Shown here in pieces: positions 20,133 through 31,105 of a DNA stretch of 64,000 nucleotides. The DNA is taken from positions 1,488,001-1,552,000 of the forward strand of contig NZ_CP083911.1 in assembly GCF_020162115.1 (NCBI RefSeq), written 5' to 3'. The first letter of the stretch is position 1. Each line of letters opens with the position of its first letter. The stretch comes from Tepidimonas taiwanensis (GTDB lineage Bacteria > Pseudomonadota > Gammaproteobacteria > Burkholderiales > Burkholderiaceae_C). The translations under genes were made by a program, and so were the position numbers. Under the pieces are notes generated by a model. The model saw only the letters and a program-made list of their open reading frames with translations. It was not told the DNA's origin and made no database searches.

Positions 20133-20384
20133 CATCAGGAGAGAGTGGGCGTGGTTGCTCGGTTGTCGGGTACCGTCGCCCACCGCCGAAGGCGCAGGCT
20201 GCTTGCCGAACGCTCAGGCAAAAGGACTGATGCAGCACCCCGCGGGGTGCTTGCCTGCTGGAGAGAGGCGTCGCCGCGCCGGCCCCGTGCCCGCCGCGCC
20301 GCCCACCGAAGGAGCAAACGCCCAGCGCCGTGCCACGGGGGTGGCGGCCGCCGCGTGAATCTCTCAGGTAAAGCGGACAGCAGG
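20133..20384 (+). ncRNA. Tandem glycine riboswitch
   Basis: Two glycine aptamers lie in series ahead of gcvT. Aptamer 1 is closed by CATCAG (20133-20138) with CTGATG (20227-20232) and contains CCGCCGAAGGCGCA and CTCAGGCAAAAGGAC. Aptamer 2 is closed by CCTGCTG (20254-20260) with CAGCAGG (20378-20384) and contains CCACCGAAGGAGCAA and AATCTCTCAGGTAAA. These are the conserved glycine-aptamer core sequences. A short hairpin (GCACCCC/GGGGTGC) fills the linker. Glycine binding is expected to switch on the glycine-cleavage genes. The 180 bases before it (from 19953) hold no gene; the only visible signal is TACAAT at 20121-20126. Confidence 0.95.
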
Positions 20385-20423
20385 TGTGCCCCGGCGCCCT
20401 CGGGCGCCGGCCGTGACCACCTG
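20381..20423 (+). promoter_or_regulatory. Putative expression platform of the glycine riboswitch
   Basis: A long hairpin can form: CCGGCGCC (20391-20398) with GGCGCCGG (20403-20410) around the loop CTCG, extended by CAGGTG (20381-20386) with CACCTG (20418-20423). The outer strand CAGG is also the 3' half of the P1 helix of aptamer 2, so the two helices exclude each other. It ends 15 bases before the gcvT start. No U-tract follows, so control of ribosome access is more likely than termination. Inference from pairing only. Confidence 0.5.
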
Positions 20424-20438
20424 TTTGCTCGACCGACC

Positions 20439-21587
20439 ATGTCCGCTGCCGCTGCCTCTGAATCCCTCCTCCGAACCCCGCTGTACGACCTGCACGTGGC
20501 GCTGGGCGCACGCATGGTGCCGTTCGCCGGCTACGCCATGCCGGTGCAATACCCGGACGGGCTGATCCGCGAACATCAGCACACGCGCAGCGCCGCGGGG
20601 CTGTTCGATGTCTCGCACATGGGGCAGGTGCGCCTCGTCGGCCCGGACGCGGCCGCCGCGCTGGAGAGCCTCATCCCGATGGACGTCATCGGCCTGGGGG
20701 CGCACCGCCAGCGCTACGGCCTGCTGCTCAACGACGATGGCGGCATCCTCGACGACCTGATGTTCGTCAACCGCGATGTCGCCCACGGGGGCGACCTGTT
20801 CTTGGTCGTCAACGGTGCGTGCAAGGCCGCCGACATCGCGCACCTGCAGGCGCGCATCGGCCAGCGCTGCCGCGTGGAGCCGCTGCCGCAGCAGGCGCTG
20901 CTCGCGCTGCAGGGGCCGCAAGCCGTCACCGCCCTGGCGCGGCTGCTGCCGGGCGTCGAGGTACTCGTCTTCATGACCGGCGGCGCGTTCGACTGGCAGG
21001 GGGTGTCGCTCTACGTCACGCGCAGCGGCTACACCGGCGAGGACGGCTTCGAAATCTCGCTACCCGCCGACGCGGCCACCGCGTTTGCGCAGGCACTGCT
21101 GGCGCAGCCGGAGGTCAAGCCGATCGGGCTGGGCGCGCGCAACTCGCTGCGGCTCGAAGCCGGTCTGTGCCTTTACGGCAACGACATCGACACCGGCACG
21201 ACCCCGGTGGAAGCGGCGCTCACGTGGGCCATCCAGAAGGTGCGTCGTACCGGCGGCGAGCGCGCCGGGGGCTTTCCGGGCGCGGACCGCGTGCTGGCCC
21301 AGCTGGATGGCAGCGCGCCGGTGGCGCGCCGGCGCGTCGGTCTGGTCGCGCTGGAGCGCGTCCCCGTGCGCGAACCCGCGCCGCTGCAAACGCCTGAGGG
21401 CACGCCGGTCGGCCACGTCACCAGCGGGCTGCTGTCGCCGACGCTGGACCGCCCGATCGCGATGGGCTATGTCGCGAGCGACCACGCCACAGTCGGCACC
21501 CGATTGCAGGCCCTCGTGCGCGGCAAGCCCGTGCCGATGGAGGTCGCCCCGATGCCCTTCCTGCCGCCGCGCTACCACCGCGGCTGA
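20439..21587 (+). CDS. gcvT: Glycine cleavage system T protein (aminomethyltransferase)
   Basis: GcvT transfers the methylene unit from aminomethyl-lipoyl-GcvH to tetrahydrofolate and releases ammonia. The protein has 382 residues. Family signatures include VPFAGYAMPVQYPDGLIREH near the start, FDVSHMGQVRL, and C-terminal SGLLSPTLDRPIAMGYV. The chosen ATG lies just after the riboswitch; the frame is open through the riboswitch but that part is not coding. There is no clear purine-rich ribosome site right before the ATG, which may be relevant to riboswitch control. It is first of gcvT-gcvH-gcvP. Confidence 0.96.
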   Translation: MSAAAASESLLRTPLYDLHVALGARMVPFAGYAMPVQYPDGLIREHQHTRSAAGLFDVSHMGQVRLVGPDAAAALESLIPMDVIGLGAHRQRYGLLLNDDGGILDDLMFVNRDVAHGGDLFLVVNGACKAADIAHLQARIGQRCRVEPLPQQALLALQGPQAVTALARLLPGVEVLVFMTGGAFDWQGVSLYVTRSGYTGEDGFEISLPADAATAFAQALLAQPEVKPIGLGARNSLRLEAGLCLYGNDIDTGTTPVEAALTWAIQKVRRTGGERAGGFPGADRVLAQLDGSAPVARRRVGLVALERVPVREPAPLQTPEGTPVGHVTSGLLSPTLDRPIAMGYVASDHATVGTRLQALVRGKPVPMEVAPMPFLPPRYHRG

Positions 21588-21626
21588 TCCCTCCACCGTT
21601 TTCCCAACCTTTGTCCGGAGCCTGCC

Positions 21627-21992
21627 ATGACCCTGAAGTACACCCCCGACCACGAGTGGATCCGCGTCGACGGCGACATCGCCACCGTCGGCATCACACA
21701 CCACGCGCAGGATGCGCTGGGCGACGTCGTGTTCGTCGAGCTGCCCGAGGTCGGCAAGACCCTGGCGCAAAAAGACGTGGCCGGCGTGGTCGAGTCCGTC
21801 AAGGCCGCGGCCGACGTGTACATGCCCGTCAGCGGCGAGATAGTCGAAGTCAACGAGGCGCTGCGCGCCGACCCGTCGCTGGCCAACAGCGACCCGCTGG
21901 GTGCGGGCTGGTTCTTCAAGGTGCGCCTGGCCAACCCGGCGGAGCTCGAGGCTCTGCTGGACGAGACGGCGTATGGCCAGCTGACGCAGTGA
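21627..21992 (+). CDS. gcvH: Glycine cleavage system H protein
   Basis: This small lipoyl carrier shuttles the aminomethyl group between GcvP, GcvT and the L protein. It has 121 residues, with the lipoylation site K59 in VVESVKAAADVY. Conserved N-terminal YTPDHEWIRV and C-terminal GAGWFFKVRL are present. It lies 39 bases after gcvT and 13 before gcvP, with a CCGGAG ribosome site at the start, consistent with one operon. Confidence 0.97.
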   Translation: MTLKYTPDHEWIRVDGDIATVGITHHAQDALGDVVFVELPEVGKTLAQKDVAGVVESVKAAADVYMPVSGEIVEVNEALRADPSLANSDPLGAGWFFKVRLANPAELEALLDETAYGQLTQ

Positions 21993-22005
21993 CCGGAGCC
22001 GCCCC

Positions 22006-24945
<2,940 letters not shown>

Positions 24946-24961
24946 GTAACCGTCTTTTCTG

Positions 24962-25936
24962 TCAAGCGCCGAGAGGCGAGTTGTGAAGCGAGCTGTCCCA
25001 AGGTTTGTTGGATCTGACCATGGCATTGAGCATGGTCAGCAGCTTGCGCATGCACGCCACCAGTGCCACCTTGGGCAACTTCCCCGCAGCGATGAGGTGC
25101 TCGTAGAAGGCCTTGATGACGGGGTTGGCGCGGCAGGCGGTGAGTGTGGCCATGTAGAGCACGCGGCGCACGTCGAAGCGCCCGCCCTGGATGCGTCGTC
25201 GCCCCTTGCTCGCGCCCGAGTCGTTGGCCATGGGGGCGATGCCCACGAGCGCGGCGATTTCGCGCCGATTGAGCCGCCCGAGCTCGGGCAGCTCGGCAAT
25301 GAGCGTGGCGCTGGCCACCGGGCCGATGCCACGGGCCGACTGCAGCAGCGCATCGAGCTCGCCAAAGTGCTCGCGCACGTGGCCCACCATTTGGCCATCG
25401 ATCTCGTCGAGCTGGGCCTTGATGACGGCAATGACGGCCTCGATGCTCGGGTGCAGCCCGCGGGGCGTGATCTGCAGGCGCTGGCGTTCGGCCAGCAGCA
25501 TGGCCAGCAGCTGCCGACGGCGTGTGACCAGCGCGGCGAGCCACTGCTGCTGCGCATCGGGCAGCGGGCGCAGCAAGCGCGTGAGGTCCTCGCGGCGCAG
25601 CAGCACCGCCGCGTACTCGGCCAGCACACGCGCATCGATGGCGTCGGTCTTGGCCAGGCGGCCCATCGATTTGGCGAAGTCTCGCGCCTGACGCGGATTG
25701 ACCACCGCCACCGGCAAGCCGGCCGCCTGCAGCGCGCAGGCCAGTTCCGTTTCATACCCGCCGGTGGCCTCCATCACCACCAGCGCCACGCCCAGCGGCT
25801 GCAACGCCGCCGTCAAGGCCGAGTGGCCCTCGGCCTGGTTGTCAAAGCGCTGGGCCTTGAACTGGGCACCCAGCACACAGACATCGACGTGCGCCTTGGC
25901 CACGTCGATGCCCACCACCACGCAGGAAGCAGACAT
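24962..25936 (-). CDS. IS110-family transposase/recombinase
   Basis: The 324-residue protein has an N-terminal RuvC-like DEDD domain (D11 in VGIDVAKAHVDV, E56 in MEATGGYE, D98 and D101 in KTDAIDAR) and a C-terminal Transposase_20 domain with a candidate catalytic serine S240 in APMANDSGASKGRR. A helical coiled region joins them (about 125-195). These residues match the DEDD-plus-serine chemistry described for bridge-RNA-guided IS110 recombinases. All key residues are intact and there is no frameshift, so the enzyme may be active. The gene is on the strand opposite to gcvP. Confidence 0.93.
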   Translation of the reverse strand: MSASCVVVGIDVAKAHVDVCVLGAQFKAQRFDNQAEGHSALTAALQPLGVALVVMEATGGYETELACALQAAGLPVAVVNPRQARDFAKSMGRLAKTDAIDARVLAEYAAVLLRREDLTRLLRPLPDAQQQWLAALVTRRRQLLAMLLAERQRLQITPRGLHPSIEAVIAVIKAQLDEIDGQMVGHVREHFGELDALLQSARGIGPVASATLIAELPELGRLNRREIAALVGIAPMANDSGASKGRRRIQGGRFDVRRVLYMATLTACRANPVIKAFYEHLIAAGKLPKVALVACMRKLLTMLNAMVRSNKPWDSSLHNSPLGA

Positions 25937-26150
25937 GGTCTTCGTTTCCCTTGCTTGTGCATGCGCGCTCGGACAGGCCGGCGCGCGTAACCGTTCGGGC
26001 TTGAGGAAGACCAGCGCGGCGGCCGTGCGCTCTGTACTCAGACACGGGCTCGATCACCCCAGCGGATACCAAACTGCACGGGCCGGTCTGGCCGCCTCGT
26101 CGGCAGTCAAACTCTACCGCACTGGTCTGGTATGAAACATACAAGCGTGT
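25937..26150 (-). ncRNA. Candidate IS110 bridge RNA region (5' non-coding end)
   Basis: This stretch just upstream of the transposase start has no convincing gene. In the IS110 subgroup the bridge RNA is encoded in this 5' end. It contains potential stems (GTATG-TTT-CATAC at 26130-26142; GGCC-GGCC around 26080-26095; GC-rich pairs near 25970-26015). It also holds an 8-base copy (25987-25994) of the sequence at the distal IS boundary, as a guide loop would. Beyond it, up to 26298, I see only a C8/G-run hairpin (26163-26186) and no gene. Confidence 0.4.
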
Positions 26151-26298
26151 AACTGATCGTGTGGCCCCCCCCGCTAGGAGGGGGCCGCTCCATCGGCAGC
26201 GGCAATGCCGCGCTGACCGGCGCGGCGGCCGCGGCCGTGTCAATCGCACCCGCGAGCCCCGCCACACACCACGCCCGCCGACGGCGTATGCGCGCCCT

Positions 26299-26931
26299 TC
26301 AGGAGCGGCGGATCCCCCACCCGGGCAGCTGCCAGTCGAACGCGACGGCGAGCAACCGCGTCCCCGTCGCGACGGCGACGCCGCCGGCGCTCGCCCACTC
26401 GCCCGCGACCCCGTGGGCCGCCAGCGCGAGAAACACCGCACCGCCCGCCACCGCGCACAGCGCGTACGGGCGGTGATCGCGGTAAATCTGCGGCACCTCG
26501 TTGCACAGCACGTCGCGCGCCACGCCGCCCACGACCGCCGTCGTCGTGCCCATCAGCACGCTCACCAGCGGCGACATACCCGCCGCGACCGCGATGCTGG
26601 CCCCCGAAATCGCAAACAAGCCGAGCCCGAGCGCATCCGCCACCGTCATCAGGCGCGCCCCCGTCTCCCGCAGCGCCACCTGCAGCCACCACGGTGCCGT
26701 CAGCACCATCGCCAGCACCAGCCACAGGTACGCCTCGTGCTCCACCCAGAACAGGGGCCGGCGGTCCAGCAGCACGTCGCGCACCGTCCCGCCGCCAAAG
26801 GCGCTGACGAACGCCACCGAAAACACCCCGACGATGTCCATGCGCTTGCGCATCGCCTCGATCAGGCCGGACATCGCAAACGCCACCGTTCCACCCACCT
26901 CGATGGCCATCCAAAGCGCCGAAAGCTTCAT
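26299..26931 (-). CDS. TRIC-type cation channel protein (UPF0126/YicG family)
   Basis: This is a 210-residue membrane protein with about seven hydrophobic segments arranged as two similar halves. Each half carries the family's glycine-rich kink: AFGGGTVRDVLLDRRP near 45-60 and VGGVARDVLCNEVPQIY near 130-145. Bacterial homologues form trimeric monovalent cation channels. It is 6 bases after the dioxygenase gene on the same strand, so the two are probably co-transcribed, although no functional link is known. Confidence 0.85.
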   Translation of the reverse strand: MKLSALWMAIEVGGTVAFAMSGLIEAMRKRMDIVGVFSVAFVSAFGGGTVRDVLLDRRPLFWVEHEAYLWLVLAMVLTAPWWLQVALRETGARLMTVADALGLGLFAISGASIAVAAGMSPLVSVLMGTTTAVVGGVARDVLCNEVPQIYRDHRPYALCAVAGGAVFLALAAHGVAGEWASAGGVAVATGTRLLAVAFDWQLPGWGIRRS

Positions 26932-26937
26932 ATCCCC

Positions 26938-27789
26938 TCACCCGAAGGCATAACTGTCCATCGCCAGGTGGCGGTACTGGACCTCGCGCGTGATCGGTGT
27001 CACCGCCGCGGCGTCCGTCCGCGGCCAGCGCGCCGCACCGAGCGCAAAAAAGAGTGGCAGCAGGTGCTCGTCGGTGGGATGCGCGCGCTCGGCGTGGGGG
27101 GCCCGTCGCCGGTAATCCAGCAGGGCCGCCAGATTCTGCGCCTGCAACGCGTCCCAGACCCACGCCGCAAAGGCCTCGACGTAGGGCGCCGCCGGATCGT
27201 CGATGGCCGGTCGTCCGCCGAAGAACGCGCCGAGGTTGTGCGTGAGGCTGCCAGAGCCGATCAGCAGCACACCCGAATCGCGCAGATCGGCCAGGGCAGC
27301 GCCGATCGCATACACCGCCGCCGGGTCGGCGTGAAGCGGCAAGGCGACCTGCACCACCGGCCAGCGCGCCTGGGGCAGCAGAAAGCGCAACGGCGACCAC
27401 ACCCCGTGGTCGCGCGGGCGCTGCGGGTCTTCCGCCGCCGCCACGCCCGCCGCGCGCAGCCGCGCGACGATCGCGTGCGCCAGCGCCGGATCGCCGGGGG
27501 CTGGGTACTGCAGGCGGTACAGCGCGGGCGGGAACCCGCCGAAGTCGTGCCACGTCGGCGGCTGCGGGTGGCTGCCGACCGCGGCCACGTCATCCATCCA
27601 GTGCGGCGACATGACCACCACGGCGCGCAGGTCCTCACGCGCCGCCAGCGTCCGCCCGTAGGCCTGCAACGCAGCCCCGGCCGCCCCCGACGCCAGCGCC
27701 ATCATCGGGGAGCCGTGCGAGACGAACAACGCGGGCAATGGGGACACGGGGGGAACGACGGTCGGGGCGGTCGGCATCATCGTTTGCAT
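26938..27789 (-). CDS. ygiD: Extradiol ring-cleavage dioxygenase, DODA/YgiD type (LigB family)
   Basis: The 283-residue enzyme belongs to the class III extradiol dioxygenases. Metal-site and active-site histidines lie in FVSHGSPM (H25), VVMSPHWM, DHGVWSPL, GSGSLTHNLG and HPTDEHLLPLFF. E. coli YgiD opens the ring of L-DOPA in vitro. The natural substrate here is unknown. The first Met was taken; MMPTAP three codons later is equally possible. It diverges from aroE across 134 bases. Confidence 0.85.
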   Translation of the reverse strand: MQTMMPTAPTVVPPVSPLPALFVSHGSPMMALASGAAGAALQAYGRTLAAREDLRAVVVMSPHWMDDVAAVGSHPQPPTWHDFGGFPPALYRLQYPAPGDPALAHAIVARLRAAGVAAAEDPQRPRDHGVWSPLRFLLPQARWPVVQVALPLHADPAAVYAIGAALADLRDSGVLLIGSGSLTHNLGAFFGGRPAIDDPAAPYVEAFAAWVWDALQAQNLAALLDYRRRAPHAERAHPTDEHLLPLFFALGAARWPRTDAAAVTPITREVQYRHLAMDSYAFG

Positions 27790-27923
27790 CGTAGCAACGA
27801 AGGGGCCCCTTTTCGCTCAATCGCTTTGATGACACCGTTCGGCGACGCCGTCGTTGGCGGCCACCGAACCACAGGCGTCGGCAACGGCCGGCGCACCCGC
27901 TCGCCATCGGCGACAATCCGGCC

Positions 27924-28757
27924 ATGGACCGTTACGCCGTGATCGGCCATCCCATCGGCCACAGCAAGTCCCCCCTGATCCACGCCCTGTTCGCCGCCGC
28001 CACGGGCCAGGCGCTCGAATACACCGCGATCGAGGCCCCGCTGGACGGCTTCGCGGCGACGGTGAACACATTTCGCGCCGCCGGGGGGCGCGGCGTCAAC
28101 GTCACCGTGCCCTTCAAGCTGGAGGCCTGCGCCTACGCCACCGAGGTCAGCGAGCGTGCGCGCATCGCAGGCGCGGCCAATGCCCTGGCGTTCGACGGCA
28201 CGCACTGCCGCGCGGACAATTTCGATGGCGTCGGCCTCGTGCGCGACATCGTGACCAACCTGCGGCATCCCATCGCCGGAAAACGGGTGCTGATGCTGGG
28301 GGCCGGCGGTGCAGCGCGCGGCGCGCTGCAGCCGTTACTGGCGGCCGGCCCGACCGAACTGTTCATCGCCAACCGCAGCGCCGCCAAAGCCGCGGAACTC
28401 GCCAACGCCTTCCACGCGCTGGGGCTTGGTGCGGGCGTCCTCGCCGGTGGCGGATGGGACGATCTGGCCGCGCGCGGCGCATACGACATCGTGATCAACG
28501 CCACGTCGGCCAGCCTGACGGCCGAGCCCCTTCCCCTGCCGCCCGGCGTGTTTGGCCACGACACCCTGGCCTACGACATGGTGTACGGCAAAGGCCTGAC
28601 CCCTTTCCTGCGCCAGGCGCGTGACGCCGGTGCCGGTCGGCTCGCCGATGGTCTCGGCATGCTGGTCGAGCAGGCGGCCGAGACCTTCGCCTGGTGGCGT
28701 GGCGTGCGTCCCACCACCCTCCCCGTGATCGAGCGGCTGCGCGTGCCGCTCGCCTGA
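27924..28757 (+). CDS. aroE: Shikimate dehydrogenase (NADP+)
   Basis: AroE reduces 3-dehydroshikimate to shikimate in aromatic amino-acid synthesis. It has 277 residues. N-terminal YAVIGHPIGHSKSPLIH binds substrate; the catalytic lysine is K65 in NVTVPFK and the partner aspartate D101 in DNFDGVG. The NADP-binding loop is GAGGAARGAL and the phosphate-binding motif NRSAAKA. Transaldolase follows after 15 bases on the same strand. Confidence 0.96.
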   Translation: MDRYAVIGHPIGHSKSPLIHALFAAATGQALEYTAIEAPLDGFAATVNTFRAAGGRGVNVTVPFKLEACAYATEVSERARIAGAANALAFDGTHCRADNFDGVGLVRDIVTNLRHPIAGKRVLMLGAGGAARGALQPLLAAGPTELFIANRSAAKAAELANAFHALGLGAGVLAGGGWDDLAARGAYDIVINATSASLTAEPLPLPPGVFGHDTLAYDMVYGKGLTPFLRQARDAGAGRLADGLGMLVEQAAETFAWWRGVRPTTLPVIERLRVPLA

Positions 28758-28772
28758 TCGTTCCCTTGCATC

Positions 28773-29732
28773 ATGAACCAGCTCGACGCCCTCAAGCAGC
28801 ACACCACCGTCGTCGCCGACACCGGCGATTTCCTGCAGATCGCGCAGTACCAGCCGCGCGACGCGACGACCAACCCGTCGCTGATCCTGAAGTCCGTGCT
28901 CAAGCCCGCGTACGCGCCGCTGCTCGATGCCGTGCTCGTCCAACACCGGGGACGGCCGCTGGACGAGGTCGTGGACCGCCTGCTGGTGCGCTTCGGCACC
29001 GAGATCCTGCGTGTCGTGCCCGGGCGCGTGTCGACCGAGGTGGACGCGCGCCTGAGCTTCGACGCCGCCGCGACGATCGCCCGAGCGCGCCGCCTCATCG
29101 CCCTTTACGAGGCAGAGGGAGTCCCCCGCGAGCGGGTGCTCATCAAAATCGCCGCCACGTGGGAAGGCATCCGCGCCGCCGAGGCGCTGGAGCGTGAGGG
29201 CATCCACACCAACCTGACGCTGCTCTTTGCCTTCTGCCAAGCCGTGGCCTGTGCCGACGCGGGCGTACGGCTCATCTCACCCTTCGTCGGGCGCATCTAC
29301 GACTGGCACAAGGCGCGCGCCGGCGCGCAGTGGGACGAGGCCGCGATGGCCGGCCCGAACGACCCGGGCGTGCAGTCGGTCACCCGCATCTGGCACCACT
29401 ACAAGCGCTTTGGCATCCCCACCGAGGTCATGGGGGCGAGCTTTCGCAACGTGGGGCAAATCCGGGCGCTCGCGGGCTGCGATCTGCTCACCATCAGCCC
29501 GGAGTTGCTCGCGCAACTCGCGACCACCGAGGGCGACGTTCCGCGCCGCCTCGACCCGGCGGAGGCTGCCCGGGCCGAGCTGCCGGCGGTGCATTACCGC
29601 GCGGGCGAAGAGGCCGCGTTCCGCTTCGCCCTCAACGAGGACGCGATGGCCACCGAAAAACTCGCCGAAGGCATCCGGCTGTTCTGTGCGGATGCGCGGC
29701 GACTGGACGCCCTCATCGCGTCGCGTCACTAA
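28773..29732 (+). CDS. tal: Transaldolase
   Basis: Transaldolase transfers the dihydroxyacetone unit between sedoheptulose-7-phosphate and glyceraldehyde-3-phosphate in the pentose phosphate pathway. The protein has 319 residues. The Schiff-base lysine is K125 in RVLIKIAATWEG. Signature DATTNPSLILK is near 35-45, and GASFRNVGQI is in the C-terminal half. It may supply erythrose-4-phosphate for the shikimate pathway next to aroE. Confidence 0.96.
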   Translation: MNQLDALKQHTTVVADTGDFLQIAQYQPRDATTNPSLILKSVLKPAYAPLLDAVLVQHRGRPLDEVVDRLLVRFGTEILRVVPGRVSTEVDARLSFDAAATIARARRLIALYEAEGVPRERVLIKIAATWEGIRAAEALEREGIHTNLTLLFAFCQAVACADAGVRLISPFVGRIYDWHKARAGAQWDEAAMAGPNDPGVQSVTRIWHHYKRFGIPTEVMGASFRNVGQIRALAGCDLLTISPELLAQLATTEGDVPRRLDPAEAARAELPAVHYRAGEEAAFRFALNEDAMATEKLAEGIRLFCADARRLDALIASRH

Positions 29733-29752
29733 ACTCAGGAGGGACCGCTGCC

Positions 29753-30454
29753 GTGTCGACTGTCGTTGTCCACCATTTGGAACACTCGCGATCCCAGCGG
29801 GTGCTGTGGCTGCTGGAGGAGTTGGGTGTCCCTTATGAGCTGCGGCGCTACGCGCGAGACCCACGCACGCGATTGGCCCCGCCCGAGCTCAAGGCGGTGC
29901 ACCCGCTGGGCAAATCCCCTGTCATCACCCACGGTGACATCACGGTCGCGGAGTCTGCCGCCATTCTGGAATACCTGGTGGAAACATTCCCGCCCCCACG
30001 AGACGGCGACCTGGCGGGCCTCCTACCACCGCCGGGCAGCGCCGCGCACCGGGCCAACCGCTTTTGGTTGCACTTCGCCGAGGGATCGCTGATGAACTGG
30101 CTCGTCATGAAGCTTGTGTTCGTCCAAATCCCCCGGCAGCGCATGCCCTTCTTTGCCCGTCCCGTGGCTCGTGCGATCAGCCAGCAGGTTCTGCAACGCT
30201 TGGTTGACCCCAACATCGACGCGGCGCTCGAGTTGCTGGAGCAGACCTTGAGCGACCGGCCGTGGTTGACGGGGGAGCACCTCGCATTGGCGGACTTTCA
30301 AATGAGCTTTGCCATCGAAGCCGCGGTGGCCCGGAGTGGATCGCAAACAGCCGACCGTTACCCCCATCTGTCGGCCTATCGGGCCCGATACCGGGCGCGG
30401 CCCGCCTACCAACGGGCGCTGGCCAAAGGCGGGCCCGAGATCATGAAAATTTGA
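29753..30454 (+). CDS. Glutathione S-transferase family protein
   Basis: This 233-residue protein has a thioredoxin-fold N-terminus (VVVHHLEHSRSQRVLWLLEEL, then KSPVITHGDITVAESAAI for glutathione binding) and a helical C-terminal domain with the LALADFQMSFAIE motif. The GTG start was chosen because a strong AGGAGGG ribosome site lies 9 bases before it and the thioredoxin fold begins there. It lies 20 bases after tal. The 42 bases between it and merR may contain an inversion breakpoint (see findings). Confidence 0.85.
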   Translation: MSTVVVHHLEHSRSQRVLWLLEELGVPYELRRYARDPRTRLAPPELKAVHPLGKSPVITHGDITVAESAAILEYLVETFPPPRDGDLAGLLPPPGSAAHRANRFWLHFAEGSLMNWLVMKLVFVQIPRQRMPFFARPVARAISQQVLQRLVDPNIDAALELLEQTLSDRPWLTGEHLALADFQMSFAIEAAVARSGSQTADRYPHLSAYRARYRARPAYQRALAKGGPEIMKI

Positions 30455-30496
30455 CGGCGATACAGTAAATTTTGGGGTTTTCACAAGCCCACCAAC

Positions 30497-30970
30497 ATGT
30501 ACCGTACTGACGCGCTGCCGCCCATCCCCCCAAAACGCTACTTCACCATCGGCGAGGTGAGCGAGCTGTGCGGCGTCAAACCGCACGTGCTGCGCTATTG
30601 GGAGCAGGAGTTCACCCAACTGCGGCCGCTCAAGCGCCGCGGCAACCGGCGCTACTACCAGCACCACGAGGTGTTGATGATCCGGCGCATCCGCGAGCTG
30701 CTCTACGACCAGGGTTTCACGATCCACGGCGCGCGCAACCGGCTGGCCGAACTCGCGCAGCAGGAGCGCGCCCGCCCCATGGCACACCCCGCCACCCACC
30801 CCGCGGATCCGGTCGGCGAGCCCGACGACCGCCGTGTGGTGGACGCCATCGAAAACCTGGACAGCCCGCGCGGCATCGACCGCGCCGCGTTGTTGGCCGA
30901 GCTGCGCGCCATCCGGGCGCTGCTCGACATCCCTACCAGCCGCGAACACGCAGCCGAAATGCCCCTATAA
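30497..30970 (+). CDS. MerR-family transcriptional regulator
   Basis: The 157-residue protein has an N-terminal winged helix (YFTIGEVSELCGVKPHVLRYWEQEF, residues 15-39) and a dimerising coiled coil ending near 90, followed by a Pro/Ala-rich tail with no metal-binding cysteines. This small MerR protein is normally encoded directly after ihfA and before tRNA-Pro in beta- and gammaproteobacteria. Here tRNA-Pro follows as usual, but ihfA is 23 kb away. Its ligand and targets are unknown. Confidence 0.88.
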   Translation: MYRTDALPPIPPKRYFTIGEVSELCGVKPHVLRYWEQEFTQLRPLKRRGNRRYYQHHEVLMIRRIRELLYDQGFTIHGARNRLAELAQQERARPMAHPATHPADPVGEPDDRRVVDAIENLDSPRGIDRAALLAELRAIRALLDIPTSREHAAEMPL

Positions 30971-30971
30971 T
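30966..30971 (+). promoter_or_regulatory. -10 element for tRNA-Pro
   Basis: A consensus TATAAT overlaps the merR stop codon (TAA) and ends 9 bases before the tRNA. The -35 position (CGAACA, 17 bases upstream) matches only half of the consensus. Confidence 0.6.
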
Positions 30972-30980
30972 GGAGGTCTT

Positions 30981-31057
30981 CGGCGTGTAGCGCAGCCTGG
31001 TAGCGCACTTGCATGGGGTGCAAGGGGTCGCGAGTTCGAATCCCGCCACGCCGACCA
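30981..31057 (+). tRNA. tRNA-Pro (anticodon GGG)
   Basis: A complete cloverleaf: acceptor CGGCGTG/CACGCCG, D-arm GCGCAGCCTGGTAGCGC, anticodon arm CTTGC-ATGGGGT-GCAAG (anticodon GGG), T-arm GCGAGTTCGAATCCCGC, and encoded CCA. Very close to E. coli proL. Confidence 0.97.
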
Positions 31058-31065
31058 ATAAAATC

Positions 31066-31105
31066 AAGGGCTTACGTGAGCGATCGCGTAAGCCCTTTTT
31101 CTTTT
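31066..31105 (+). terminator. Intrinsic terminator after tRNA-Pro, overlapping the CDF gene end
   Basis: Stem AAGGGCTTACG (31066-31076) pairs with CGTAAGCCCTT (31087-31097) around a 10-base loop, followed by a T-rich run. The same hairpin contains the last codons and the stop codon of the opposing cation exporter; on that strand it is followed by GATTTTATT, so it may serve both directions. Confidence 0.85.

Larger units (their letters stand above)
24946..26156 (-). mobile_element. IS110-family insertion sequence (ends approximate)
   Basis: The element has one transposase gene, a very short 3' end (about 16 bases before gcvP) and a longer 5' non-coding end of up to about 220 bases. That asymmetry fits the IS110 subgroup rather than IS1111. 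No terminal inverted repeats or clear target duplication are seen, as expected for the family. GTAACCGT occurs at the left edge (24946-24953) and again at 25987-25994; GTAACTGAT lies at 26149-26157. The outer right boundary is a guess based on the last of these. Confidence 0.7.

Noticed and set aside
26163..26186. C-run/G-run hairpin as terminator of the TRIC-channel gene
   Set aside because: It lies more than 110 bases downstream and has no U-tract on the minus strand. It may only be the IS border region.
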